From NCBI GenBank assembly GCA_030374805.1, contig JARGSG010000200.1:124001-188000 (forward strand): a stretch of 64,000 bases of DNA, read 5' to 3'. The translations under genes were made by a program, and so were the position numbers. Positions 1 to 10,830 of this stretch are shown here, in pieces (positions within the stretch are counted from its first letter, which is position 1; the number at the start of each line of letters is the position of its first letter). Source of the DNA: Gracilaria gracilis. Lineage: Eukaryota > Rhodophyta > Florideophyceae > Gracilariales > Gracilariaceae. The notes under the pieces were generated by a model. The model saw only the letters and a list, made by a program, of their open reading frames with translations, made no database searches and was not told the origin of the DNA.

Positions 1-55
1 ACAGTAGAGAAACCTATGCCATACGGCCATCCTACGTCCAGGTAGCTTGCTCCTG
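1..55 (-). pseudogene. PIF/Harbinger (HARBI1-like) transposase, downstream piece at window edge
   Basis: Read on the minus strand, these bases encode a run with GASYLD, WPYGIG and FSTV, the block that follows the LAG motif in Harbinger (DDE_Tnp_4) transposases. The gene continues off the left edge. Its upstream part is at 5390-6164, and the Gypsy fossil 56-5384 lies between the two. The 5-bp sequence TCCTG (51-55) is repeated at 5385-5389, as expected for a target duplication of that insertion. The rest of the catalytic domain is outside the window, so completeness cannot be judged. Confidence 0.6.
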
Positions 56-320
56 TGTGCGCTTGTGTGGTTGCAATGCGCAAAAGGAGTGCTGAGTGTT
101 GAGGTTCGATGCCTCTGATTTTACTGAAGAGGCAGAGATGTGGTGTCTTAAGTACACCACTGCTGATGTTTTCTGCTTCAGAAAAGTACTACAGTACACT
201 AGCTAGGTAGGAAATATTGCCACCCGAGCGTGGGTGCAGCAATCCTTGGCGGAGCTATGGGTGCTGAAGTGGATGTCTATATCTACTTCAGTACCGAAGT
301 GGATGCCTTCATCCACTACA
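56..320 (-). repeat. 3' LTR of the Gypsy fossil
   Basis: A 265-bp direct repeat of 5120-5384, bounded by TG and CA. Relative to the element's transcription it is the 3' LTR, because the purine tract at 321-332 adjoins it. Confidence 0.93.
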
Positions 321-3300
321 CTTCCCTCCTCCAAAGGCCAAGCGCAGCTTTTGCTTTTCTAGCCACATCGGGGGATGTTTTTTTGCGATGAAGCAATTTC
401 TGCAGCAAAACTGGAACGTCGTTGTAGATCTGTTGGAGAGGCTCCAAAGTGTCCTCTGCCTGATCAAGACCTTTCCATCGTACATGTACCAGTAGTCCTT
501 CCTCGTTTTCCACCAACTTAAGTAAACGCCCTACAGGCATACCAGTCTCAGAGGAGAGGACGTGAGACAAAATGGCCTCACTGTTCAAGGATGCGTCATG
601 ATAGAACTTCAATCGAGAGCCATGTATGTCCTTGATCGCTCCATTCCTGAGATCCTCGACTTGATACACGTAGTCCGAAAGTGCCTTTACAACTCGGCGT
701 GGTCCCCTCCAACGTAACGCGAGCTTCTCGCCGGCCGTAAAGTCATCCCTTGCCACCAATACGAAATTTCCCTTTTCGAAATTGGCTAGCTTGCCGTTCG
801 AAGCCCTTTCTCTCGAATTCTGTCTGTTGTTCTGTAGCGCGTTGTGCACTAAAGGTTCCAACTCGGACATCAACTTCTGCAGAGCGTCCATGTTGGTACA
901 GCGCTCTAATCGTGCTGCAGGAATGGTAACAGGCTTCGCGGTAGATGTGCGAAGGAAGGTAGAGATGGGTGGAGTAGGTTTGAGACCCATGAATGCGGTG
1001 ATTGGGGCAGTGTTACTGCGATGAGGCGACGGCAAGTTGTTCAAGATGCTCTGGATGATGGGAATGAGATCGGGCCATTCTTTGAAATCCATTTGATACT
1101 CGGATGTCAACGCCCGGAGTGTTCGGATCAGTTCTTTGCCAAGTCTTTCCACTGCACCGTTGCTCCATGGTGTATAGGGGAGCGTAAAATGATGCGGGAC
1201 GCGAAGATACTTCGTAATTTTCCTGATGGTCTCGTTCTTGAAGTGCGTTGGTCCATCCGACATCAAACCTTGCGGAACATTAAAGGCAGCACACCAGTCT
1301 ACGATGGAAAGTGCTGCATTGTCCGATGTCGTTCCTGACGTAGGAAAGAACCATTTGTAGTCGGAGTGGTCATCACGGAGCATCAGGATGTATTTAGACC
1401 CTACATGACTTGGTCCAATTTCAATGTAGTCAAACTGGAGAAGGTCGTTTGGCTTTGACCCATGCAGCGCCGGACCGAATGGCCTTGGAACTTTCTCACC
1501 TCCAGTGGTTGAAATGCAGTGAATGCATGCATCTACGAAATCGTGGATGTATTTCGACAGTGTTACCCAATGATAGTTCTGCCTCAGCGCACTTAATGTA
1601 GTGTGCCTACCACGATGACCGGCGGGGCCAGTGTGGGCAATGATGCAGAGTCTTAGCTGAAGGTCTTCAGAGTTTTCCGGGATCCAAATGGCTCCTGAAG
1701 AGGTTTTCCAGATTCCATCAAGACACTGTAGATCTAATGGTCGAATGTTAGAGTGTTGGTCTTGTTCCCGTGCTACTTCTTCTGCAGAAGGCCAGCAGAA
1801 TTCATCTGCGATGGCGGTGGGAAGGATCGGAATTTGGAATAACCTTCGGACAATTCTGGGTGCTGACCAACGCGTTAACATGTCAGCCCACACATTGTCC
1901 ATTCCAGTGATGTGGAAGCATGTGTACAAGTATACACTGAGCCGCACAGCTCAACGGAGCACCTTCCTTGTTGAAGATAGACTGAGATCCGGGATGAGAG
2001 AGAGAGGGTCGAAAATGAAAACGAGGTTGTTATGGTCTGTGAAGAGGTCGAATCCTGCGGCAGTTGCCGCAAACCAGTGCATTCTCTCGACTGTAGCCAT
2101 TATTGCAAAAGCCTCTTTCTCCAGAGTCCACCAAGCCAATTGAGTCGTGTTGAATCTTCCGGAACAAAAGGCAAGCGGGCTGTGCCTTTGCTGGGCGTGA
2201 GGGAGATGTAGGTCTTCTTTCGGTACTTGCGTAACGATACCAGACCAAGAAGTATCAGATGCGTCTGTGTAAATGCACAGAAGCTGCCGCTCGTCTCGAT
2301 GAGCAAGAGTAACCAGATTAGCGAGCGCCTTCTTGCACCGATCGAAAACAATGTCTTCTTTCTGATTCCATCCCAGATCCAGCAATGATACGTTCCCAAC
2401 AGCTCGTTTGGTGCGCTTACCAGCTACCGCATATACCCGTTCTAACATTTGGTGTAAGGGCTCAATGAGATTCGTGAAGTTCGGTATGCCAGTTTTGACC
2501 CACTGCATGGCGCATACAAACTGTTGCAGATGGGCTCCAGTGGTTGGAGGTTCCATGGAAAGGAGGCCGTCAAGCTGTCGAGGGTCATGGCGTACTCCAT
2601 CTGCGGATACAATTCGTCCACACCATTTAATGGTTTGAGCAAACAGGATACTCTTGCCTGGATGTAGTCGGATGGAGTAACGTGCACAGGTTTCGAACAG
2701 CTTTCGAATTCCTTTCAGTAGTCCCTCCACAGTTGGGTTGTGAAGCAGTATGTCATCCAGCCAATAGAGAATCTGCAGGAGGAGCTCCTTAGGGAACACT
2801 TCTGCCAAAATGGATTGCAGATGTGTCGTAGCGTTGGTTGTCCCGTGCAGGACTCTGGTTGGTGTGTAGACGCCATCAGGCGTGATGAATGACTGGGGTT
2901 CCTGCGAGGCCTTATCCAAAGGAAACTGCCAGTACCCATGAGAGAGGTCAAAGGTGGCGAAGAACTTGGATCCAGCCAGCTTGAGTAGTTCCTGTTCAAT
3001 ATTCGGCATTGGGAACTGATGCTGGACTGTGTACTTGTTGATGGGCCGCAAGTCTACAGTGAATCGGAAACGAGCTGGTCCAGGTTTGGGAACCAGAAGT
3101 GGTGCTGATGCCCATGGGGACGATGGATTGGCGTACACCATACCAGCTCTAACAAGATTCCCAACGAACTTTTCAAGAAAATCTCGCTGGTCCCGCGAGT
3201 ACTTACGCAGGCGGACGCGAACTGGCTTGGCATCAGGAGTGACGGCAATTTTCAGTGGTTTGACTTGTGCTGGTGGTCCTGAGAAAAGCGAGGTTCTGAA

Positions 3301-5119
3301 GATGTTGATGTGTTCATGTGCCATTTCGCTAAGAAGATTCGCCTTGGTTTTCTCCAGTCCATTTCCAACGGCCACTTGCAACATGTCCTCTACTGCTTTG
3401 TGGATTCTCTCATGCTGCTCACTGTCAACTGGGTCAAGAAGAGCCGGGTCCGGGAATGGGTCTTCAACCCGTCGTTGGGCATAGTAGTTCACCCTTGGAC
3501 GGTCAGGCACAACTGTAGCTGACTCGGATACTGTACTAGAGCAGTTGAGGCGTGCGATCATGAGACGACTGACGTACCCACCCGTTGAAGAGGATGTGGG
3601 GTTGCCCACTTGGGAGCAGTCCGCCCCATTCAAGGCGAAGCGGTTCCTGTCCAACAGGGTGTGAGTGTCAACACGCAGATGTTGCAGTACGGGTCTGCCG
3701 ACTAGTAGATTCTCACAAGCCAGGTCATTATAAGCAACCAAAAAGGAGATGTTCATGAGTGCCAAGTTTCCAGATGCCAGGTGTAGAATGGTGCGTGGTA
3801 TTGTCCATGTGCGTGAGAAAGAAAAACTCTCTGCTTCTGCCTGATTATCCTTCCTGAGTGCCACAGCCAAAGTGACTTTCTTGGTTGCGGAAATCTTCCC
3901 GATACTTTGCAAAGCAGATGACTCTGCGAGTGTAGGTGACACAATACTGTCGTCGCTGCCATCATCACAGCGACCAGATGTCTCGACGGAAGTCATTCCA
4001 TCGGATACAGTAACAGAACAGCTTGCCTCTGTAGAGTACTGAGCAGGTTTCACACGTCCCACGCTGCCTGGCTTTCATTTGGCTTTGTGAGACCTTGTGT
4101 TCTTCGCAGGTCCATCCGCTGCATTCTTGGCTGAAAGATGAGCTTTCAGAGCTTCCTTCTCGACAGCGGTGGCCTTCGTACAATCATCAATCCAATGCCG
4201 TTCACCTTCACACTGGCATGGTTCGTGCGGACAGAACGGGGAAAGTCGTTTGGATTTCTGGCTTGCGCGTTTCTGCTCTGTTGAAGAGCTTGGGGGGGCT
4301 GGGGACTCGCTACTCGTGGCAAAACTTACAAAGTTTCCTTTGCGGGGTTTTGAAACTCGCGTTCTAGAGGGTGGACCATTGTCTACGATCTGAAATGCTT
4401 CGGACACAGACATTGCGTGTTTCATAAAACCTTTGAAGTCCTTCTTCAGAGGTGAATACACCAGTTCCAGGTCCGTTTCGAGACGTTGTTGCAATGTTCT
4501 GGGACGGATAGTAGCTACAATGTGCTTGACTGATAATTTAGGATGGTCATTCATTACCCAAATGAGCCCATTCCTACGCAACGTTGACACATACGACGTA
4601 AAGAGCCCCTTCATTCGCGAGCGGGAGGAGCTGTCAGACATGTCCATCGAAAGTTCACGTTTGATTATAGCATTAATTTCTGTCACCGTCATAGTGTCTT
4701 TTTCCTCCTCGGCTTCGGTTTCCAAATACCTACGAAGTTTGGCATCCGTAAGGTCTTTGGACATCTTGACCGTAGAAATGTATTCCAAATCAATACAGGA
4801 CTGAAGCCATTCAGAGTCTACACAGAAGCAAATACTGACCGGGCGGACAGGCTCGGTGGTGGTCGAGTCAATGACCGAAAGCTGTAGCGCTCGTTCCATG
4901 ACTTCCTTCGAATACTGGTCGTACTGACGTAGAAATATCCGAATTGACCTCCGATTGGTGTTGAAGAGTCTTGGGTGGTCTACGGAAAAGGCTACGGACG
5001 ATGGTTGCTGAAGAAAATATTCCATTTCTTCTCCAGACTGAGCGGTGGGCGTCGAAGCGGACGCCATTGTGGTGATCGAACAAGCGAAACGCGATACAAC
5101 CAGTATCGGCAGTGATCAC

Positions 5120-5384
5120 TGTGCGCTTGTGTGGTTGCAATGCGCAAAAGGAGTGCTGAGTGTTGAGGTTCGATGCCTCTGATTTTACTGAAGAGGCAGA
5201 GATGTGGTGTCTTAAGTACACGACTGCTGATGTTTTCTGCTTCAGAAAGCTACTACAGTACACTAGCTAGGTAGGAAATATTGCCACCCGAGCGTGGGTG
5301 CAGCAATCCTTGGTGGAGCTATGGGTGCTGAAGTGGATGTCTATATCTACTTCAATACCGAAGTGGATGCCTTCATCTACTACA
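5120..5384 (-). repeat. 5' LTR of the Gypsy fossil
   Basis: A 265-bp repeat matching 56-320 with about six substitutions and no length difference. It is followed on the plus strand by TCCTG, the duplicated target. The bases just inside the LTR (5101-5119) should hold the primer site, but I do not recognise the tRNA. Confidence 0.93.
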
Positions 5385-5389
5385 TCCTG

Positions 5390-6164
5390 CTAAGAGGCGT
5401 AGTGTGACGAAGAGCATAATCTCTACTGAGACAGATTTGGAAAAACATGTGTCGTGTCGCTGCGTGCGCTTCAATTTTGGCTGTAAAACGCTGCAAAGAA
5501 GGGTGAAAGTTGTTTTCGTTAAGCGGTACATTCGGTTGAAGTAATGATCTGGTAAGCTACAAATGTGTGTCGTGGCACAGAACGGTAATCGTGGAATAAT
5601 TGTCCGAATGGTTTGGTGACATTGATACTGGTTTATCTCCAATATCATTAGTTGGAGTATGCGTAGAAAAAGCGGAAGTGCATGGTTTCGTCGATGGCGT
5701 GGAGAAAGACAGGGCATGATACACCGCTGTCGACGCAAGCGGCGGTGTAGCAATCGGGTTGAAATGGGGAGTTGCTTTGCCGTAGTCATGTTGAGTGCAA
5801 ATTGCCGAAGATGATCGTTGAAGTGCGCACCCTCTGGAGATTTGGAAACTGAATGGGCTCCTAAAAAGCATAATTGTCTGTTGCGTGTGCATGGGGAGTT
5901 GCACTCATAGAAAGAACTCCATCTCGGAAACCTGAACTTTCTGAAACATAAAATTATCAGTTTCACGTTTCGTAAACTTATAGAACGCCCCTTAGGGCAC
6001 CACAACTCAAATAGTTGGTTTCCGTTCCGGATTCTAAATAGTTTGAGTCGGACGGTGGGCTTGTAAATGTGCGATTCATTTGCAGAAACGCCGATGTGCT
6101 TATAAAGGTCATATGCGGGGGTGACCTTTTCTGCACCACATCTTACCCTTTTCACAAACACCAT
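5390..6164 (-). pseudogene. PIF/Harbinger (HARBI1-like) transposase, upstream piece
   Basis: An open frame on the minus strand whose last ~75 residues match the N-terminal helical region of Harbinger-type transposases: HYFNRMYRLTKTTF, then a conserved leucine-rich stretch and LRLLAG. The frame ends where the Gypsy fossil begins, and the expected next block (GASYLD) is at 1-55 on the other side of that fossil. The first ~190 residues (upstream of about 5600) are not recognisable and may not be translated. A later in-frame ATG near 5785 is an equally good start. The product would have been a DDE nuclease that cuts the transposon ends in the nucleus. It is disrupted here by the insertion. No terminal repeats of the host transposon were located. 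Confidence 0.6.
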
Positions 6165-6362
6165 CTGTGCCTACATACACCTCTCATCTATGTATTTCTT
6201 CCTTCTTCAAGTTGTAGAACCTCTGTCACATCCCACATATATCTACTTTGGAGTGGCACAGACTCTTGGCGCCTTGTCGTCCCAATTTAATTTGTTTTCT
6301 CTATGTCAGAGACATTCTGGTCTCAGGAAACGTTCATTCTTTCTTCTGAAGAACGGAAGCAA

Positions 6363-6556
6363 GTTTAGTAAGACCAGGATGTTGACGACAGATATAGAAT
6401 AGTTAAAAAATTCCATATCTGTCGTAACAGTTGACGCGTCAACAAACAATTAACCAATAGACTGTTGTCGACAACAAACTGTTTAACAACGGACTGTTGA
6501 CGACAGATATGTTAAACTATTCAATATATGTCGTCAACACTCTAGTCTTACAAAAC
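6363..6556. mobile_element. MITE-like inverted-repeat element
   Basis: About 194 bp with imperfect terminal inverted repeats of about 42 bp (about 84% identical), both containing GTAAGAC and GTTGACGACA. The interior holds smaller palindromes: GTTGACGCGTCAAC is perfect (6430-6443), as is TTGTCGACAA (6465-6474). No coding capacity. A clear target duplication was not found, so the exact ends and superfamily are uncertain. It is probably a non-autonomous DNA transposon. Confidence 0.55.
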
Positions 6557-7803
6557 CTTCTTTATGTGCTAAGTGTTCACTGTCACAAAGAAATGCTTTG
6601 TGACGGTAAACTATACAGGATTATCCAGTCATTAATATTCGCAATGTTCGCTAGCTCTTCGGCCTTCAGCCCTGATACTACATTGGTTGTTGCCGCCAAA
6701 TGTGTTTACTGTAAGAGCAGTAAACAGCGGACAGATAAGCAAGGGTAAGATAAGCGTTTGCTGACACCCAAAATGTTTGGGAACAGGGGGATAAGGCTGA
6801 AAATCCACACTGGGTTTTTGATTCGGCGGGAACGGAAACCAACTAATTGAGTTGTGGTGCCCTTATGGAGACTGCGGAAATATGACTGTAGGAAATATGA
6901 TTCATCTCAATTAACGAAATTACCGCTTTCTTCTTTGCAACAACATGGGAGAAGTTCAAGGTATTGCGGAAATACTCAATTTTTCCGTATCTCTTTAGAT
7001 GTATACTATTTTCGAAACAATTTGTATATGTACTTTGTTGCTGCATTGTTGTTAAACCTTTTCTTCGGCTATCGCGATTTCTCGTAAAATTTGAATCTGC
7101 AGGTTAACTCCCATCTATTTCCCTTCGGTAGGGCCGCATTTGCGATAAAGCTGGTATTGTCCCCTACGCAGAAAAGGTAAGTACAGAAACCGATCTCGCA
7201 AAAGCACACCTTCGCACCTTGCGTGAAAGAAAGATGTATCCTATAAACCAAATTCTTCACGGGTTTCCGAAGAAATTAGTGCAAAAGTATGTTGGAGCTC
7301 TGCAACAGTGAGGTGTCCTCAACTCCGATCGCTTAGTCCCTTCCAACTTGGTTCAAGAGCGCTTGGTTTCCTCTTCAACGTCACTATGGGCACGTTCATG
7401 TAATGGAATTAATCTCGCGTTTGATAGGACAATTTGAGAACAATATGTTCTTCTTGGGGTTTTCTTAACTACGTTTCGCATCCTGTGAACCATTCGATTC
7501 ATCACCTGCTCTGACACAATTCCATAGGACCAGTTGTATTTCTCGTCTACGATTTGTCGGCACCCTCAGCTTCGGTTGGCCAATTACATTGCCGCTCTTA
7601 ACCATGATATTTGGTTTCCTCCTATTCGACCTGTTGGATCGCAAACGGCCAGCACAACATGTGCTACAAACTATGCTCGGAAAAAACTTTAACGCAAGCT
7701 CCCCACCTCTATAGAAGAACCCATTTGACCCTCGAATCTTGGACATCTTTCTTCACATCCATCAAGATCACAATCAAAACCAAAGGTACCTTAGTACTTT
7801 ACG
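6557..7803. other. intergenic stretch upstream of the haloperoxidase gene
   Basis: No convincing gene. Short open frames here have no recognisable domains. A weak TATA-like box TATAGAA at 7710-7716 lies 94 nt before the haloperoxidase ATG and could be its promoter element. This is inference. Confidence 0.35.
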
Positions 7804-9525
7804 ATGAAGATGACAATCTACGTAATATTAGTCGCTATGCTCTCTTGCATCGCATGGGGCACGCCGCTCGATACAACCGTCCGCCAGACTGTAACCTGTA
7901 CCGATGACTCCGACTGTATCGACGGTTTCTTTATTCCCGTGCTCACATGTGTGGATGGTGTCTGTCAGTCCATCAATCCGGCGTTGGATGCTCTCGCGAC
8001 CGGCCCTGCGCCTGGCCCTCCAATCTCAGACGCAAATGCGGCGTTCGCGACAGCCTCTATTCCTTTAGATGCTCCAGCGGATCCCATTGAGTGCGCGTCC
8101 ATCCGAGACTGTCCGTCGGGTGAAGTTTGCGTTGGAATTAATCCAGGTGGTATTTGTGCTCGTGCAGAAGGGATTATAGGCCTTTCTCATTTCATCGTGA
8201 ATCTCATCCAAGAAGACTATACTCCTCCCTCTGGTTCTGAACCCACCCCAAATCAGGGAGGCCCCACTCGAACGTCTCGTGCTATGGCCATCATTTATCT
8301 TGCTGCTCATGATGCGTTCGGTCTCCTCAGTGGCGCATTTGCTCCCAAGTTGCCCAGCGCATCCGATCGTAGGTCCCTGGAATCTGAAGGTTCAAACATG
8401 TCACGTTCATCGAGTTTTAACATTCTCAGCCAGGCTGAGTTCGCTATGCAAGCTGCTGGCCTCACAGCAGCAAAATTGTTGTACCCAGATCAGGCTTCGC
8501 TTATTAATGCAGTGTTCCGCGACGTGACAGCTGCAGGTTTTCCTGCCGTCATCAGATTTGGAGAACGAATAGGGAGACTTTGGTTTCGCATTCGCCTAAG
8601 CGACGGATCTCAGGTCAAACAGCTAGATGAGATGTTTGAGATTGGAGAGCTTTTACGCCATCAACCGGATCCAAACTTCCCAGTTGTCACAGGCGGTGGA
8701 ATGCAACAGAACTTTGGAAGATCTTGGGGTGGTGTGACGCCGTTTGTTATCAGCGATGTTGAAATTGATGCTTTCTTGGGGCCTTTCCCAGACGTTAGCA
8801 CTACGGAATACCGTGACAATCTGGAAGAAGTTACAATCAAAGGACAATGCAATGATATTACACTTCCTGATGGTACTTTAATACGGGACATCGGTATATT
8901 TTGGGGCTACGATAGTGCATTGCTAATTGGGGTGCCACCGCGTGCATATCTGCAAGTCTTGTTGGCCATCAATGAATTGAACGAGCTTCCTTTGGCAAGT
9001 CAAATTCGATCACTGACAGGAGTAAGTGTAGCTATGGCGGACGCTGGAATTGCTGCCTGGTTCTGGAAATTCTTCTACGATTTGTGGCGTCCTACAATTG
9101 GAGTCCGTGAAGACCCAATCGCTCCCGAACCCACGTGGAATCCTCGAGGAATCCCACAGAGCAACGTCTTCTCGGATCCTCCCCCACCCTTTTGTGTTGG
9201 TTTAAACCCGAATTTCCCAGCATATCCTTCGGGGCATTCGTCATTTGGGACAGCCGCCTTTGTCACGATTGCTAAGTTGCTTTCAAAGGATCCCAAGGAC
9301 ATTACTGTTACTTTCACCTCTGATGAGTTTAACGGTAGGACTGTGGAGGGTACTACAGGAAAAACTCGTCGCGTGTTTACGCAGACTATAACACTTGAGG
9401 ATGCCATTCAACAGAACAAGGACAGTCGTGTATTCCTGGGTGTGCACTGGAGATTTGACTCAGAAGGTGGTGAGATTGTCGGCGATCAGGTGGCAGAAAT
9501 TGCTGCGACAGCATTCCAATTTTAA
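7804..9525 (+). CDS. secreted vanadium-dependent haloperoxidase
   Basis: A 573-residue single-exon protein. Vanadium haloperoxidases use H2O2 to oxidise halides (Br-, I-, sometimes Cl-), and in red algae they act outside the cell in halocarbon synthesis and defence. The vanadate pocket is complete and correctly spaced: K422 and R429 in KFFYDLWRP, S476-G477-H478 in YPSGHSSFG, R542, and H548 in GVHWR. The K-to-R spacing of 7 and the R-to-H spacing of 6 match known family members. Residues 1-20 form a signal peptide. Before the catalytic domain are two short cysteine modules, about residues 35-58 (TCTDDSDC...CVDGVC) and 96-118, which I have not seen described for the family. Bromoperoxidase is the likeliest specificity, but the sequence alone does not prove it. 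The ATG at 7804 gives the signal peptide directly. Confidence 0.95.
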   Translation: MKMTIYVILVAMLSCIAWGTPLDTTVRQTVTCTDDSDCIDGFFIPVLTCVDGVCQSINPALDALATGPAPGPPISDANAAFATASIPLDAPADPIECASIRDCPSGEVCVGINPGGICARAEGIIGLSHFIVNLIQEDYTPPSGSEPTPNQGGPTRTSRAMAIIYLAAHDAFGLLSGAFAPKLPSASDRRSLESEGSNMSRSSSFNILSQAEFAMQAAGLTAAKLLYPDQASLINAVFRDVTAAGFPAVIRFGERIGRLWFRIRLSDGSQVKQLDEMFEIGELLRHQPDPNFPVVTGGGMQQNFGRSWGGVTPFVISDVEIDAFLGPFPDVSTTEYRDNLEEVTIKGQCNDITLPDGTLIRDIGIFWGYDSALLIGVPPRAYLQVLLAINELNELPLASQIRSLTGVSVAMADAGIAAWFWKFFYDLWRPTIGVREDPIAPEPTWNPRGIPQSNVFSDPPPPFCVGLNPNFPAYPSGHSSFGTAAFVTIAKLLSKDPKDITVTFTSDEFNGRTVEGTTGKTRRVFTQTITLEDAIQQNKDSRVFLGVHWRFDSEGGEIVGDQVAEIAATAFQF

Positions 9526-10184
9526 GCGATCGATACTGTTTGTTGACTATTTCGGAAGTATGAGAGTTCCTAATATGTTTGGGACTTTCTTACGCTTTTG
9601 CTGCTTGTCTGGAAAAACGTGAAGCAAAGATGCAGAACGTAACAGATCAGTTGTGCTAGGTGCTGTCATTGTGGTAGCTCCGCGCTGGACAGTTTATCGC
9701 AGATCAGAGGCTTGCCAGACGTTTGTCTTCGATCTCCTACAAGTTACAGTACTGAACGCCACCGTCCGTATCGCGTTCGGTTACACAAGAAGAATCTTTT
9801 TCAATAAGATTCCTGCTAATGTAAACAACTATTGATATAGTCAAACCAGTTCAGCCCCCTACCACTATACCTAGATGAGATGCACCCATTCCAATGTTGG
9901 GTAACCTGGTTTGTAGGCTATCGTTCTACCTACACTCCCGGGAACAACGGGAAATCCGTTATATTAATTAGTGCAAGCTCTTCAGCAGGGAGAGTTCTAT
10001 GTCTATATGAATAAGAAAAATACAAAAAACAATTATGACAAAAGAGAGTTCTTATTTCGGACTAACTTCTTGTTTTTTATTAAACTTCCATTTCTTCTTT
10101 ATACTCGGCTTCTGCACGACACGCCTTTTTCTAGTGCAGGCTGAACCTTTCAAGTATTTACATTATCATCTAAACTTGCTCTTT
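9526..10184. other. intergenic stretch
   Basis: Downstream of the haloperoxidase stop. I see no gene or clear repeat here. Confidence 0.4.
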
Positions 10185-10830
10185 GAAGTAGCACCATTTC
10201 CCGCACTTCCCTGGATGTATTGGGGCAAACCTTTAAAATTTTACACAATGTTTTTCGCATTGCTGGACCTTTGTGTCTTGCTTTACAGTGTCTGTCTTGT
10301 AAGCCATACGGCATCGTCTTCCGAAAGAAGTTCGACATCTCACGATGTTGACGGCATAGCTTTCAACGAAATCGAAACCTCTGTAGCTTGCTTAGCCTTC
10401 AATGTTCACCACCTAACCAAGCATACTTTACTAGATTTACTGTTATAGTTTAGGTGTATCTAAGACTTGTGCAATAAAACTCAATAGATTTCAAAAGTAG
10501 GCCGTACTGATGACCGCTATATACCGCAGATATCGCTATTTTTCACAATTTACACCACTGCTTTTACCTGATTTGTGAGCTCAAAAACTAAAGTTGCAAT
10601 TCTCCGCATTTTTTGCACTACAACTGAAATATGCAACTTCTTTAAGTACTCCTAACGATCGGTCGAAGCCAGAGAAAGACAAAGTTTGAAGTCAACGAGA
10701 ACATGTTAGACTATTCGTGCCTCCCAACAAAGATGGGTTCAAAATTATGTAAAAGTGTCAATATAATACTCGAACGCACCTACTGTATAGAACATTTACT
10801 GACGTTTACCGTATATCGTGTGAACGTGTA
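10185..10830 (+). repeat. left arm of a long diverged inverted repeat
   Basis: This arm is the reverse complement, with many substitutions and small indels, of about 13037-13820. The best-preserved part is 10500-10545, containing CGCTATATACCGCAGATATC, which matches 13498-13535. Further matching words include ACCAAGCATACTTTACTAG and GATGTTGACGG. The outer end is fuzzy. An open frame at 10035-10448 overlaps this arm, but it has no domain and is probably spurious. Confidence 0.7.

Larger units (their letters stand above)
56..5384 (-). mobile_element. Ty3/Gypsy LTR retrotransposon fossil with chromodomain
   Basis: This 5,329-bp element on the minus strand has two 265-bp LTRs (5120-5384 is the 5' copy, 56-320 the 3' copy) and a TCCTG target duplication. 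Parts in order are gag (about 4075-5067, with a CCHC-like knuckle near its end), protease and reverse transcriptase (about 2.4-4.0 kb, LDD active-site box), RNase H (about 1.9-2.4 kb), integrase (about 0.7-1.85 kb, HHCC zinc site and D,D,E core) and a C-terminal chromodomain (about 0.33-0.55 kb, with VRWKG). A purine-rich tract (GGAGGAGGGAAG on the minus strand, 321-332) adjoins the 3' LTR. The LTRs differ at about 6 of 265 positions (about 2.3%), so the insertion is fairly recent. It looks near whole, with about one break in pol. It lies inside a Harbinger transposase gene. Confidence 0.93.

Noticed and set aside
10035-10448. Open frame of 137 residues on the plus strand
   Set aside because: It lies across the left arm of the long inverted repeat, has no domain, and its counterpart in the right arm is not open.
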